From assembly GCF_013184775.1 (NCBI RefSeq), contig NZ_JAATVV010000011.1, positions 145,725 to 209,724 on the forward strand: 64,000 nucleotides of DNA, in the 5' to 3' direction. Position numbers and translations under genes: made by a program. Positions within the stretch are counted from its first letter, which is position 1. Every line of letters starts with the position of its first letter. The stretch is from Martelella sp. HB161492. Lineage in GTDB: Bacteria > Pseudomonadota > Alphaproteobacteria > Rhizobiales > Rhizobiaceae. Below, piece by piece: positions 37,269 to 46,395 of the stretch. The notes below the pieces were generated by a model, which had not been told where the DNA came from, ran no database searches, and saw nothing but the letters and a program-made list of their open reading frames with translations.

Positions 37269-38594
37269 ATGAAACATCGGATGAAATCGACTCTGGCCGG
37301 CGCGCTTTCGCTTGCCGCTCTTTGTGCGGCAAGCCCGGCGCTTGCCGACACCACGATCGAGTTCCAGCGCTTCTTCGGCGCCTGCGACGCGGAATTCGGC
37401 ACCAATACCGACGTATCCAAGGCCGTCGGCGAATGCGGCATCATCACCTCACTGGTCAACGCGTTCGAGGCGGAAAATCCCGATATCAAGGTCAATGTCA
37501 CCACCGTCGAATGGCCCGGCTACGACCAGCTGACGGCGCAGTTTGCCGCTGGCGATCCGCCGGATGTCGTCACCATTCACCAGTCCGTGCTGGGCGACTA
37601 TGCCTCGAAGAACCTGCTGATGCCGCTGAATGATCTTCTCGCAAGCGAGGGCATCTCGGCTGACAGCTTCACCAAGGCAAGCCTTACGGGCGTCACCCGT
37701 GACGGCAAGATCTATGGTCTGCCGATCGATAACTGGAGCCAGCTCTGGCACATCGACATGGCGCTGTTCAAGGAAGCCGGCCTCGTCAATCCTGACGGCA
37801 CGCCGATCCTGCCGACCAGCGTCGATGAGTTGATGAGCCAGGCCGCCCAGTTCCAGGAAAAGACCGGCAAGACCTATATGACCATGCCGCTCTCGAACGA
37901 AACCGCCGCCTATACCCGCGATTTCTACACATATCTGCAGCAGCAGGGTTCTGATTTCTTCGGCGATCCCACCAAGATCAACATCGAAACCCCCGAAGCC
38001 AAGAACGTACTGGAGATGTATAAGGAGCTCTATGACAAGGGCTACATCATCAAGGATGTCGATTACGGCGCGTCCCTCAATGCCTTCCTGGCCGGCGATG
38101 CCGGTGTCCATGAGGGCGGCACCTGGGTAATCGGCGACTATAACGCAGAGTCGGAAAAGGACGGGACGGCGCTCAACAAGGGCGGCTATGAGGTCTACAC
38201 CTATCCGCAGCTCTTCGACGGCCCGCGCTCGCAATATGCCGACGGGCACAGCCTTGCCGTCTCCAACGTCAAGCGTTCGGACGAGGACACCGCCGCGATC
38301 GGCAAGTTCCTCAAATTCATGTTCGATCACGATTACGACTGGAGCCGCACCGGCCACCTGCCCGCTGTTCAGGCCGTTCTCGACTCTGACCAGTTCAAGG
38401 CCCTGCCGCATCGTGCGACCGTGCTGGACCTCGCCCAGATCGGCACGCCGCTGCCGGGCGCTGTCCAGCGCCAGTTCGCCATTCAGGATATTATCGGCCA
38501 GGAAATGAATGCCGCCATGACCGGCCAGAAGAGTGTTGATGACGCGCTGAAGGACATGCAGGATCGCGTCAACGATCTCCTGGCAAATATCTGA
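37269..38594 (+). CDS. Sugar ABC transporter binding protein, family 1
   Basis: A 441-residue periplasmic binding protein of SBP family 1 (MalE/UgpB type). A Sec signal peptide (M-K-H-R-M-K-S, hydrophobic stretch, ALA cleavage near residue 24) starts it. The mature protein opens with DTTIEFQRFFGACDAEFGTN; FAAGDPPDVVTIHQS and GAVQRQFAIQD-like segments are typical of the family. The ATG at 37269 follows GGAGGAG. It is unusual that the binding protein is last in the operon; CUT1 operons mostly start with it. Its likely ligand is an arabino-oligosaccharide, from the neighbouring abfA. Confidence 0.9.
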   Translation: MKHRMKSTLAGALSLAALCAASPALADTTIEFQRFFGACDAEFGTNTDVSKAVGECGIITSLVNAFEAENPDIKVNVTTVEWPGYDQLTAQFAAGDPPDVVTIHQSVLGDYASKNLLMPLNDLLASEGISADSFTKASLTGVTRDGKIYGLPIDNWSQLWHIDMALFKEAGLVNPDGTPILPTSVDELMSQAAQFQEKTGKTYMTMPLSNETAAYTRDFYTYLQQQGSDFFGDPTKINIETPEAKNVLEMYKELYDKGYIIKDVDYGASLNAFLAGDAGVHEGGTWVIGDYNAESEKDGTALNKGGYEVYTYPQLFDGPRSQYADGHSLAVSNVKRSDEDTAAIGKFLKFMFDHDYDWSRTGHLPAVQAVLDSDQFKALPHRATVLDLAQIGTPLPGAVQRQFAIQDIIGQEMNAAMTGQKSVDDALKDMQDRVNDLLANI

Positions 38595-38618
38595 CCAGAT
38601 AGGGGCTGGAGGACGCGA

Positions 38619-38650
38619 AATGCCGGAAACGTCCAATCAATTCCGGCATT
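38619..38650. terminator. Hairpin after the sugar transporter operon
   Basis: AATGCCGGAA (38619-38628) pairs perfectly with TTCCGGCATT (38641-38650) across a 12-base loop, 24 bases after the binding-protein stop. The T-run is short. Confidence 0.55.
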
Positions 38651-38741
38651 TCTGAACACGACAGGTGAAGCATTGCCTGTGTGGGCCCCGCCAACGCGCG
38701 GCACTTCGGTGTCGCGCGTTTTTGTGTATGCAAGGTCTGGC

Positions 38742-38777
38742 TTGCATTTATAGACCTATCGGTCTACAAAATATGCA
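38742..38777 (+). promoter_or_regulatory. acuR promoter with TAGACC-N4-GGTCTA operator
   Basis: TTGCAT (38742-38747), a 17-base spacer and TACAAA (38765-38770) form a plausible promoter. Within the spacer sits the palindrome TAGACCTATCGGTCTA (38751-38766), the box type bound by NemR/AcuR-like TetR proteins. The predicted transcript start falls about on the A of the acuR ATG, so the message would be leaderless. Confidence 0.72.
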
Positions 38778-39430
38778 TGACAGCGAGCGCGCCAGTTCCG
38801 CAAAGGCCGAAACGCGGCCGCCCACCGCGTGCAGCCGATGATCAGGCGGCGCGCAAGGCACTGATCAATGCCGGCCTGGCGCTTTTGACCGAGCGTGGCT
38901 ATGCCGCCGTTGGCCTTGACGAAATTCTGCGCCGAGCCGGCGTGCCGAAAGGCAGTTTCTACTATCACTTCGCATCCAAAGCGGATTTCGGCCTCACCCT
39001 GATTGCGGCCTACCACGATTACATGGCGCAAAAGCTCGATCGCTGGCTCACCGATGACAGCCTGCCGCCGCTGGAGCGTATCCGCGCCTTTGCAAGCGAT
39101 TCCGAACAGGGCATGGCCCGCTACGATTTCACCCGCGGCTGCCTCATCGGCAATCTCGGATCGGAGACGCAGAGCCTTGTACCGGAATTTGAAGAGCGGC
39201 TGAAAGCCGTTCTCTCCGGCTGGGAGGCCCGGACCGCTCAATGCCTTGCACTGGCACAGAAAGACGGAAGCATTGGCCAGGATCAAAGCATTTCCGATCT
39301 TGCTGCCTATTTCTGGATCGGCTGGGAGGGAGCGGTGCTTCGCGCCCGGCTGGAACGGCATGGCGGACCGCTTCGCCTTTTCATCGACGGCTTCATGAAA
39401 CTTGCAACACGGACAGGACCAGACAGATGA
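38777..39430 (+). CDS. acuR: TetR-family repressor, AcuR/NemR type
   Basis: A 217-residue TetR protein. The N-terminal helix-turn-helix covers about residues 20-70 ([20 protein letters not shown] and [20 protein letters not shown]). The C-terminal ligand domain contains [17 protein letters not shown], the TetR_C group found in NemR/AcuR. In Rhodobacter, AcuR controls acrylate and DMSP metabolism and acuR-acuI are adjacent; here acuI follows with a 4-base overlap (ATGA). A Cys in RGCLIGN is kept, as in the electrophile sensor NemR. No Shine-Dalgarno precedes the ATG. It is expected to repress its own operon through the palindrome upstream and release on acrylate or a reactive electrophile. Confidence 0.82.
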   Translation: MTASAPVPQRPKRGRPPRAADDQAARKALINAGLALLTERGYAAVGLDEILRRAGVPKGSFYYHFASKADFGLTLIAAYHDYMAQKLDRWLTDDSLPPLERIRAFASDSEQGMARYDFTRGCLIGNLGSETQSLVPEFEERLKAVLSGWEARTAQCLALAQKDGSIGQDQSISDLAAYFWIGWEGAVLRARLERHGGPLRLFIDGFMKLATRTGPDR

Positions 39431-40419
39431 CCGACGCCATTCTCATCGAGAAATCCGGAGACGGCCAGACCGTTGCCGTAAAGACCATCGACATAAAATC
39501 GCTTGAGGATGGCGAAGTGCTGGTCGACGTCGCCTTTTCGACACTGAATTACAAGGATGGTCTGGCCATCACCGGGGCCTCACCCGTTGTGCGCAGTTTC
39601 CCCATGGTGCCCGGAATCGATTTTTCCGGCATCGTCCGCGAAAGCCGCCATCCGGACTACAGGGCCGGCGACCGCGTGGTTCTCAACGGCTGGAGCGTCG
39701 GCGAAAAATACTGGGGCGGGCTTGCGACACAGGCCAAGGTGCGCGGTGATTTCCTGGTCAAGCTGCCCGGTTCGCTCTCGTTGCGTCAGGCAATGGCGAT
39801 CGGCACTGCGGGCTACACCGCGATGCTGTGCGTCATGGCACTGGAACAGGCCGGCGTGACGCCGGATCTGGGTGAAATCGTCGTCTCCGGTGCGACCGGC
39901 GGCGTTGGCAGCGTCGCCACCTCGCTGCTGGCCGGACGCGGTTTCAATGTCGCCGCCATCACCGGACGGGCATCGGAAACCGATTATCTCAAAGCTCTCG
40001 GCGCATCATCGGTACTGGAACGGGCGGAATTTGAGGGCAAGCCGCGTGCGCTTGCAAGGGAGCGCTTTGCCGGCGGTGTCGACGTGGTCGGCGGCGTGGT
40101 ACTGGCCAATATTCTGTCGATGATCCGCTATCGCGGCACGGTTGCCGCCTGCGGCCTTGCCGGCAGCATGGATCTGCCGACCAGTGTCGCGCCCTTCATC
40201 CTGCGCGGTGTCACGCTCAGAGGCGTCGACAGCGTGATGTGCCCGCTGGACGAGCGCATCAGGGCCTGGGCCCGCCTTGCCGACGAGCTGGACCGCGATG
40301 CCCTTGCGGCACTGACGACAGAGCTTGCCTTCGATCAGGTGATCGGCACGGCGCCGCTTTTCCTTCAAGGCAAGGTGCGCGGCCGGATCGTCGTTCCGAT
40401 CAATTCGGCGCTTGAATAA
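39427..40419 (+). CDS. acuI: Acrylyl-CoA reductase, AcuI/YhdH family
   Basis: A 330-residue zinc-free medium-chain reductase that uses NADPH to turn toxic acrylyl-CoA into propionyl-CoA. The family marks are [20 protein letters not shown] near residue 40, [27 protein letters not shown] and the nucleotide loop [20 protein letters not shown] near residue 155. The length fits YhdH (324). Coupled to acuR. No DMSP lyase gene is beside it in this window, so its use here may be detoxification or propanoate-type metabolism rather than DMSP breakdown. Confidence 0.88.
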   Translation: MTDAILIEKSGDGQTVAVKTIDIKSLEDGEVLVDVAFSTLNYKDGLAITGASPVVRSFPMVPGIDFSGIVRESRHPDYRAGDRVVLNGWSVGEKYWGGLATQAKVRGDFLVKLPGSLSLRQAMAIGTAGYTAMLCVMALEQAGVTPDLGEIVVSGATGGVGSVATSLLAGRGFNVAAITGRASETDYLKALGASSVLERAEFEGKPRALARERFAGGVDVVGGVVLANILSMIRYRGTVAACGLAGSMDLPTSVAPFILRGVTLRGVDSVMCPLDERIRAWARLADELDRDALAALTTELAFDQVIGTAPLFLQGKVRGRIVVPINSALE

Positions 40420-40420
40420 A

Positions 40421-40622
40421 CGCCGTCAAAACGGCGATCCATCTTGATAAATTTGCAAGACCTACAGGCTTTTACCAGCTACGGTTCATTGCTAACTTGT
40501 TAATCAATGCCGCTGGACGCACCGGCGGCGCTTCAACCCGCAAGGGTCCGACCCCCTCGCTAGGCGCCCAGCCCCGCATATGCGGAGACCGATCGGCGCA
40601 ATTCATCTGAAGGGACTGAAAT
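40421..40622 (+). other. Spacer with short hairpin before poxB
   Basis: A small stem CGCCGT (40421-40426) / ACGGCG (40431-40436) follows acuI and may end its message weakly. The rest must contain the poxB promoter; no clear boxes or gene seen. Confidence 0.4.
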
Positions 40623-42344
40623 ATGGCGGAAAGCATTGCCCATTACATCGCGCGCTATCTCGGCGAAGCCGGCGTTGAGCGCATATGGGGCGTGACGGGC
40701 GACTCGCTCAATGGTCTGAGCGACAGCATCGGCCGGTTGAAAACGCTTGAATGGGTCGGAACCCGGCATGAGGAAGCGGCGGCCTTTGCAGCCGGCGCCG
40801 AAGCGCAGCTGACCGGAAAGCTTGCCGTTTGCGCCGGCTCCTGCGGTCCGGGCAACCTGCATCTGATCAACGGTCTTTATGACTGCAACCGCAACCATGT
40901 TCCCGTTCTGGCGATTGCCGCCCATATTCCGTCCTCTGAAATCGGCTCCGGCTATTTTCAGGAAACCCACCCACAGGAAATCTTCCGCGAATGCAGCGTC
41001 TATTGTGAGCTGATTTCCACGCCCGACCAGATGCCGCGCGTGCTAGAAGTTGCCATGCGCACGGCCATTGCCAAAAAGGGCGTCGCCGTGATCGTGCTGC
41101 CGGGCGATGTTGCGCTGAAAGCCATGCCAGAAGGCACGCCGATTCGCTGGAATACGCCGAAACAGCCGGTCATGATGCCGCAGGAAAGCGACATTGCCGA
41201 GCTTGCCAAGATGCTGAACGCCGCCGGCAAGGTGACGCTTCTGTGCGGCGCGGGCTGTGCCGGTGCACGCACGGAACTGCTCAAGCTGGCCGAAACCCTG
41301 CAGTCGCCGATCGTGCATGCGCTGCGCGGCAAGGAATTCGTCGAATATGACAATCCCTTTGATGTCGGCATGACCGGTCTGATCGGCTTTTCCTCCGGCT
41401 ATCATGCGATGGAATCGGCCGATATGCTGCTGGTGCTCGGCTCATCCTTCCCCTATCGCGCCTTCTACCCCGACAAGGCAAAGATCGCCCAGATCGACAA
41501 CCGCGCCGAAGCACTTGGCGCGCATACGCAGGTTGACCTCGGCATTCAGGCCGATGTTGCGGCGACGATTTCAGCGCTGTTGCCAAAGCTCAACGGCAAT
41601 CGCAGCGGCTCCTTCCTCACGGAAGCGAAAAAACACTACGCCAAAAGCCGCAAGGCACTGGATGATCTTGCCACCGATGACGGGCCCAAGGGCCAGATCC
41701 ACCCGCAATATGTCGCACGCCTTCTCTCCGAGAAAGCCAGTGACGATGCCGTTTTCACCTGCGATGTCGGCACGCCATCCGTCTGGGCCGCGCGCTATGT
41801 CGCCATGAATGGCAAGCGCCGCCTGATTGGCTCCTTCAATCACGGCTCGATGGCCAATGCACTGTCGCAGGGCATCGGTGCCCAGGCCCTCGACAAGAAG
41901 CGTCAGGTGATCGCCATGTGCGGCGATGGCGGCTTTTCCATGCTGATGGGCGACATTCTGACCGTGACCCAGTCGGATCTGCCGCTGAAAATGGTGGTGT
42001 TCCACAACCGCTCGCTCGGCTTCGTCGCCATGGAAATGAAGGCCGGTGGCTATATTTCCGATTCGACCGATCTCTCCAGTCCCGATTTTGCCAAGGTCGC
42101 GGAAGCCGCCGGCATGAAGGGCATCAAGGTCGAGGATGCAAAGGCCCTGCCCGCCGCCATCGACGAGATGCTGGCAACGCCGGGTCCGGTGCTGCTGGAT
42201 GTGATGACGGCAAAGCAGGAACTCGTCATGCCGCCGCAGATCACGCTCGAACATGCCAAGGGCTTCAGCCTCTACATGATGCGCGCTATCCTCAACGGCC
42301 GCGGCGACGAACTGGTGGAGCTGACCAAGACCAACTGGCGCTGA
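40623..42344 (+). CDS. poxB: Pyruvate dehydrogenase (quinone) / pyruvate oxidase
   Basis: A 573-residue thiamine-diphosphate flavoenzyme close in length to E. coli PoxB (572). It oxidises pyruvate to acetate and CO2 and passes electrons to the quinone pool. The catalytic Glu is in TRHEEAAAF (Glu50), [20 protein letters not shown] lies in the PYR domain, and the TPP motif [17 protein letters not shown]...N is near residue 437. The FAD domain lies in the middle. An ATG with GAAGGGACTG upstream is the start. A single-gene unit, ending in an intergenic repeat and a terminator. Enzymes of this type are often used in stationary phase; regulation here is not visible. Confidence 0.92.
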   Translation: MAESIAHYIARYLGEAGVERIWGVTGDSLNGLSDSIGRLKTLEWVGTRHEEAAAFAAGAEAQLTGKLAVCAGSCGPGNLHLINGLYDCNRNHVPVLAIAAHIPSSEIGSGYFQETHPQEIFRECSVYCELISTPDQMPRVLEVAMRTAIAKKGVAVIVLPGDVALKAMPEGTPIRWNTPKQPVMMPQESDIAELAKMLNAAGKVTLLCGAGCAGARTELLKLAETLQSPIVHALRGKEFVEYDNPFDVGMTGLIGFSSGYHAMESADMLLVLGSSFPYRAFYPDKAKIAQIDNRAEALGAHTQVDLGIQADVAATISALLPKLNGNRSGSFLTEAKKHYAKSRKALDDLATDDGPKGQIHPQYVARLLSEKASDDAVFTCDVGTPSVWAARYVAMNGKRRLIGSFNHGSMANALSQGIGAQALDKKRQVIAMCGDGGFSMLMGDILTVTQSDLPLKMVVFHNRSLGFVAMEMKAGGYISDSTDLSSPDFAKVAEAAGMKGIKVEDAKALPAAIDEMLATPGPVLLDVMTAKQELVMPPQITLEHAKGFSLYMMRAILNGRGDELVELTKTNWR

Positions 42345-42359
42345 TCTGCTTCACCGATC

Positions 42360-42433
42360 GGCGCTCTAACGTAGTGAATCGGCGCATCGTTCCTTTCGAA
42401 AATCGAAACCGATTTTCGAGCCGGTGCGCTAGA
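42360..42433 (+). repeat. Dispersed intergenic palindromic repeat, copy 1
   Basis: After poxB lies an element with GCGCTCTA, TGAATC, CGCATCG, then TCGAAAATCG (42396-42405) facing CGATTTTCGA (42410-42419), and TGCGCTAG at the end. The same blocks in the same order stand after alaS at 58495-58562. It looks like a REP/RIME-like element of the chromosome. Confidence 0.75.
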
Positions 42434-42439
42434 TTCGAA

Positions 42440-42470
42440 AACGCCGGCAAGCCTTCTTGCCGGCGTTTCT
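42440..42470. terminator. Bidirectional terminator between poxB and the exporter
   Basis: AACGCCGGCAAG (42440-42451) and CTTGCCGGCGTT (42456-42467) form a perfect 12-base stem with a 4-base loop, with TTCG-A-A/T-T-T-C flanks on the two strands. The poxB and exporter genes converge here. Confidence 0.85.
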
Positions 42471-42491
42471 GGTTCCATCGGCGAATGCGTC

Positions 42492-43856
42492 TCAGTCAGG
42501 AAAATCTGGCCGGCGGAACAGCGAGGACACCATCGTCAGGCCGGCACCGATGGCACCGACGGTGAAGATCACCTGAAGCCCGGCGCTTGTGGTCGAGGCC
42601 AGCATGGCATTGAGCTGATCGAGGGGCTGTACGGTCATCTCCAGCAAGCCGATGATCCAGTGTGCAGCAGCACTGCCCGGCACCATCGGAATGCAGCCGG
42701 CAACAGCGATCGCATTGCCGACACGGCGCACCGGAAAGGGTGTGTTGTAGGAAAGCTCCACCGCAAAGGCGACGGCAACGGCGGCCCCGAACGAGGCCGC
42801 CTCAAGCGGCCAGCCGTGATGCATGCAGAAGGTCTTGACCGCAAGCGCCAGTCCGCCGGCAATGGCCGACCAGCCGAGATTGCGCCAGCCGAAATTGAAC
42901 AAGACCCCGAATCCGGCAGCAGCGACGGCGCCGAAGAATGTCTGATGCAGGACCGAGTGGAAAGGCTTGGTCGCATCCTCCATGCCGCCGCCTAGCGCAA
43001 TATGGGCGGCACCAACGCCAACGGTGATGAAAAGCAGGATCATCGTCACGGTGACAAAACGCGCCGAGCCAAGCGTTGGAAATCCTTCCATGATATCCGT
43101 CTGCGCATTCATTGACGGCACGCCGGGCACCAGCATCAGCACCGCAGCGCTCATGGAGGTGTCAATCATGCTCGATCCGAGCAGCGTCGCCCCGATCCCG
43201 GACAGGACGGCCGCAGCAAAGGCGACGAAGGCGGTGACGACAAAGGCGTTGAAGTGCCGCTCTATCATCATCAGCCGGATATACTGCCCGACCATGCTGG
43301 CGATCAGGGTTGGCACGAAAGCCGCCCAGTCGGCGCCCAGCAGCCGGCCGAAGGCCGCGCAGGCAAGGCCCGCGGCGAAGACATTGAACCACCTGGCATG
43401 CTTGCCAGTGGTCATGGTGATCTCTTTGAAGCGCCCGAGCACCTCCTCGACGCTCATCCCACCCCGCGCGACAAGCGAACAGACCTCGCGAACCGCGTGG
43501 TTTATGCGCATATTGACGCCGTGATGACCGACGCCGAGCATATGCGTGCTGGTACAGACACCGTCGCCGACGGTGACGGCGATAGAGGCGAAGCCAACCC
43601 GGACATGCACACTATGCACGCCAAGCCCGCTGGCCACCTTCTGCACCCCCGCCCGCACAACGCTTGATTTGGCGCCAGTCTCCATCAACAGGCGCCCCGC
43701 CTCCAGCGCGGTCATGGCAACCTTTTCCAGAACGCGCTGCCTGATTACGAGCGGGTCGCGTGGATGCAATTCATCGTCATTGTCGATAAGCTTTGTGTCG
43801 GTCAAAATCTTTGCCTCGGAAATCAACGGAAACGGGCTTTGCGGCCGGCATGTCAT
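42492..43856 (-). CDS. Threonine/serine exporter family protein (ThrE type)
   Basis: A 454-residue inner-membrane protein. The N-terminal soluble domain (about residues 35-165; VAMTALEAGRLLMETGAKSS, then VHVRVGFASIAVT) is the ThrE/DUF1212 part with its hydrolase-like motifs. It is followed by about ten helices containing the repeated ThrE and DUF3815 units (PGVPSMNAQTDIMEGF, CIPMVPGSAAAH). The two parts are fused as in Corynebacterium ThrE, whereas E. coli YjjP/YjjB are separate. It exports small amino acids such as threonine or serine, or related acids. The start at 43856 has only a weak ribosome site; a later start inside the first 20 codons is possible. It shares a 390-base divergent region with pstS. 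Confidence 0.86.
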   Translation of the reverse strand: MTCRPQSPFPLISEAKILTDTKLIDNDDELHPRDPLVIRQRVLEKVAMTALEAGRLLMETGAKSSVVRAGVQKVASGLGVHSVHVRVGFASIAVTVGDGVCTSTHMLGVGHHGVNMRINHAVREVCSLVARGGMSVEEVLGRFKEITMTTGKHARWFNVFAAGLACAAFGRLLGADWAAFVPTLIASMVGQYIRLMMIERHFNAFVVTAFVAFAAAVLSGIGATLLGSSMIDTSMSAAVLMLVPGVPSMNAQTDIMEGFPTLGSARFVTVTMILLFITVGVGAAHIALGGGMEDATKPFHSVLHQTFFGAVAAAGFGVLFNFGWRNLGWSAIAGGLALAVKTFCMHHGWPLEAASFGAAVAVAFAVELSYNTPFPVRRVGNAIAVAGCIPMVPGSAAAHWIIGLLEMTVQPLDQLNAMLASTTSAGLQVIFTVGAIGAGLTMVSSLFRRPDFPD

Positions 43857-44096
43857 TTATGAACTAAGACTATAGTCTGACGACGTCGGCTGCCATGCGC
43901 AAAATCAAGGCTAAAACAGGAAGCATCGTTTTGCAGTGCAAAATTCGTCGCACCCGGCTCGGTGTTTCGCGCCTCTGGCACTGTCATCTTCGCACAGTCA
44001 TGCCACGCAGCCGTCACATTTCGCAAGGCCGCAGGAAAGCCGGCATGAAACCCGTGGTGGCATTTTCCCTAATCTATACTCGCACCCGTCCCTTGT

Positions 44097-44157
44097 ATGA
44101 CAGTTTTATGACAGTATTTTGAAGCTTATATAAAATTAGATGACACAATAACGACAT
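44097..44157 (+). promoter_or_regulatory. Two Pho boxes upstream of pstS
   Basis: ATGACAG (44097-44103), TTTT, ATGACAG (44108-44114) is on the other strand CTGTCAT-AAAA-CTGTCAT, a perfect PhoB direct repeat. A weaker copy ATGACAC (44140-44146), AATA, ACGACAT (44151-44157) follows 43 bases on. Both are read in the orientation opposite to pstS, but they stand in the pstS promoter region (from about 90 to 150 bases before the ATG), where PhoB would act under phosphate starvation. Confidence 0.8.
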
Positions 44158-44246
44158 TTATGAATTTTTTACAACATATCTATTCTTGTTAGACTTTCAT
44201 TGTTATAGGGGTCCCGTTTTCAACAAAACCTCAAAAGGGCTATCTG

Positions 44247-45281
44247 ATGAAAATCGGACATTTCTACAAGGGCGCGAAGATCGCAGCTGTTGCCGCCGCC
44301 ATGATCGTTACCGGCACTGTCGCGCAGGCTGCCGACACGCAGCTGACCGGCTCGGGTGCTTCCTTCCCCTTCCCGCTCTATTCGGCCTGGTTTAAGGATT
44401 TCGCCGCAAAGTCGGGCATTGAAGTCAACTACCAGTCCAAGGGCTCGGGCGCTGGCATCGAAGATTTCACCAATCACGTTGTTGACTTTGCCGCTTCCGA
44501 CGCTGCGATGTCCGACGACGAGATTGCCAAGATCGACGGCGGCGCCGTCCTTCTGCCGATGACGGCTGGTGAAATCGTTCTCGCCTACAATCTTGATGGC
44601 GTTACCGAGCTGAAGCTGTCGCGCGATGTCTACGCCAAGATCTTCCTCGGCGAGATCACCAAGTGGAACGACCCGGCAATCGCCGCCATCAACGAAGGCG
44701 TTGATCTTCCTGATGAAGACATCACTGTCGTTGTCCGCTCGGATTCTTCGGGCACCAACTTCAACTTCACCAACCACATGGCTGCCATTTCCGACGACTT
44801 CAAGACGAAGGTCGGCGCTGGCAAGACCGTCTCCTGGCCGAACGCTTCGAACTTCGTTGCCGCACCGGGCAATGACGGCATCACGGCCACCATCAAGCAG
44901 ACCCCCGGCGCGATCGGCTATATCGAATATGGCTACGCCCAGCAGACCAAGACGCCTTATGCCGAGCTGGAAAACCAGGCTGGCAACTATGTCAAGGCTG
45001 GCCCGGAAGCCGGTGCTGCTGCCCTTGCTTCGGCTGAGTTTGACAGCGCCAACCGCGCCTTCATCGTCGATCCGGCTGGTGCAGACTCCTATCCGATCGC
45101 AACGTTCACCTGGCTGCTCCTCTACAAGCAGGGCCAGGATCCGGCCAAGGTCGACGCCATCAAGCAGATGGTCGAATATGGCCTGACCACCGGCCAGACC
45201 ATGTCGGACGCTCTCGGCTACATCCCGCTTCCGGAGAATGTTGTTGAGCTCGACCGCAAGTCGTTGGCTGAAATCCAGTAG
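44247..45281 (+). CDS. pstS: Phosphate-binding protein PstS
   Basis: A 344-residue periplasmic protein that captures inorganic phosphate for PstCAB. A Sec signal peptide ends at AQA near residue 28; the mature start LTGSGASFPFPLYSAW and the SSGTNFNFTNH loop are the phosphate-binding signatures. The ATG follows AAAAGGG. Likely PhoB-controlled through the Pho boxes upstream. A hairpin downstream should raise pstS message over pstCAB. Confidence 0.95.
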   Translation: MKIGHFYKGAKIAAVAAAMIVTGTVAQAADTQLTGSGASFPFPLYSAWFKDFAAKSGIEVNYQSKGSGAGIEDFTNHVVDFAASDAAMSDDEIAKIDGGAVLLPMTAGEIVLAYNLDGVTELKLSRDVYAKIFLGEITKWNDPAIAAINEGVDLPDEDITVVVRSDSSGTNFNFTNHMAAISDDFKTKVGAGKTVSWPNASNFVAAPGNDGITATIKQTPGAIGYIEYGYAQQTKTPYAELENQAGNYVKAGPEAGAAALASAEFDSANRAFIVDPAGADSYPIATFTWLLLYKQGQDPAKVDAIKQMVEYGLTTGQTMSDALGYIPLPENVVELDRKSLAEIQ

Positions 45282-45301
45282 ATTATGCTAAAATAAACGG
45301 G

Positions 45302-45335
45302 CCGGGGCGGAATGAGAATTTTCGCCCCGGTCTTT
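45302..45335 (+). terminator. Attenuating hairpin between pstS and pstC
   Basis: CCGGGGCG (45302-45309) pairs with CGCCCCGG (45323-45330), extended by A/T pairs inside the loop, then TCTTTG. Partial termination here would make the binding protein more abundant than the permease. Confidence 0.65.
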
Positions 45336-45407
45336 GTGCTTGCAATCAATCAACCAAAGATTGTCAGATCGTGAACAGCACGCACGATCATTTCAAGGAG
45401 CCCCTTG

Positions 45408-46379
45408 ATGGCCGCCAAGCCGCACTCCGTTGCGATGCATGACCACAGCGTCTCTCGCCCGCCCACTGCCTTCGAATATGGCATGGACAGGTCCTTCCGT
45501 TTCCTGACCTTTGCCGCAGGCATCCTGACAGTTCTGCTGATCGTCTACATCTTCTGGAAAATCGGCGGACAGGCTGCGCCAGCGATGCGCAATTATGGCC
45601 TGCAGTTCCTGACCAGTGTCGAATGGAATGCCAACACCAACCAGTACGGCATTCTCGCCGAAATCTGGGGGACGCTCTACTCTTCACTTCTGGCCCTGCT
45701 CTTCGGCGGCATCCTGGGTGTGGCCGTCGCCATCTTCCTGACCCAGGGCTTCCTGCATCCGCGTCTTGCCTATGTCTTCCGGCTGATCGTCGAGATGCTC
45801 GCAGCCATTCCCTCGGTCGTTTTCGGCCTCTGGGGCATCTATGTGCTGATCCCGGCCATTCGCCCGATTGCCAAATGGCTGCATGAAACCATGCCCTTCA
45901 TCCCGTTCTTCTCGACCAATTTCAATGGCTTCAGCCTGCTACCTGCCGTGATCGTTCTGTCGATCATGGTGCTGCCGACGATCGCTGCCATCTCGCAGGA
46001 TGCCTTCAAGGCCATTCCGCTGAAGGTGCAGGAAGCGGCCTATGGCATGGGCACCACCAAGTGGGAAGCCATCCGCAAGGTCATGCTGCCGACGGCATCA
46101 AGCGGCATCTTCGCATCGCTGGTGCTGGGCTTTGGCCGCGCGCTGGGCGAAACCATGGCGCTGGCGCTCCTGATCGGCAACCGCCAGATCGTTTCGCTGT
46201 CACTTTTCTCCCCGGCAACGACACTCGCCTCGCTGCTTGCGTCGACCTTCCCGGAAGCCGGTGAGATCCAGAAGCAGGCGCTGATGTATGCGGCCATCGT
46301 GCTGCTGGTCATCACCATGGCCGTCAACATCATCGGTACGCTGATCATGTCGCGCACCGCACGCCAGTCCGTGACGTGA
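45408..46379 (+). CDS. pstC: Phosphate ABC permease PstC
   Basis: A 323-residue inner-membrane permease of the high-affinity phosphate system. It has six helices, an N-terminal cytoplasmic part, and the PstC loop VQEAAYGMGTTKWEAIRKVM that meets PstB. The ATG at 45408 lies 7 bases after AAGGAG and is preferred over the adjacent TTG at 45405. The periplasmic part contains NTNQYGILAEIWGTLYSSLL, typical of PstC. Confidence 0.94.
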   Translation: MAAKPHSVAMHDHSVSRPPTAFEYGMDRSFRFLTFAAGILTVLLIVYIFWKIGGQAAPAMRNYGLQFLTSVEWNANTNQYGILAEIWGTLYSSLLALLFGGILGVAVAIFLTQGFLHPRLAYVFRLIVEMLAAIPSVVFGLWGIYVLIPAIRPIAKWLHETMPFIPFFSTNFNGFSLLPAVIVLSIMVLPTIAAISQDAFKAIPLKVQEAAYGMGTTKWEAIRKVMLPTASSGIFASLVLGFGRALGETMALALLIGNRQIVSLSLFSPATTLASLLASTFPEAGEIQKQALMYAAIVLLVITMAVNIIGTLIMSRTARQSVT

Positions 46380-46395
46380 TTTTCCGGAGACCGTT

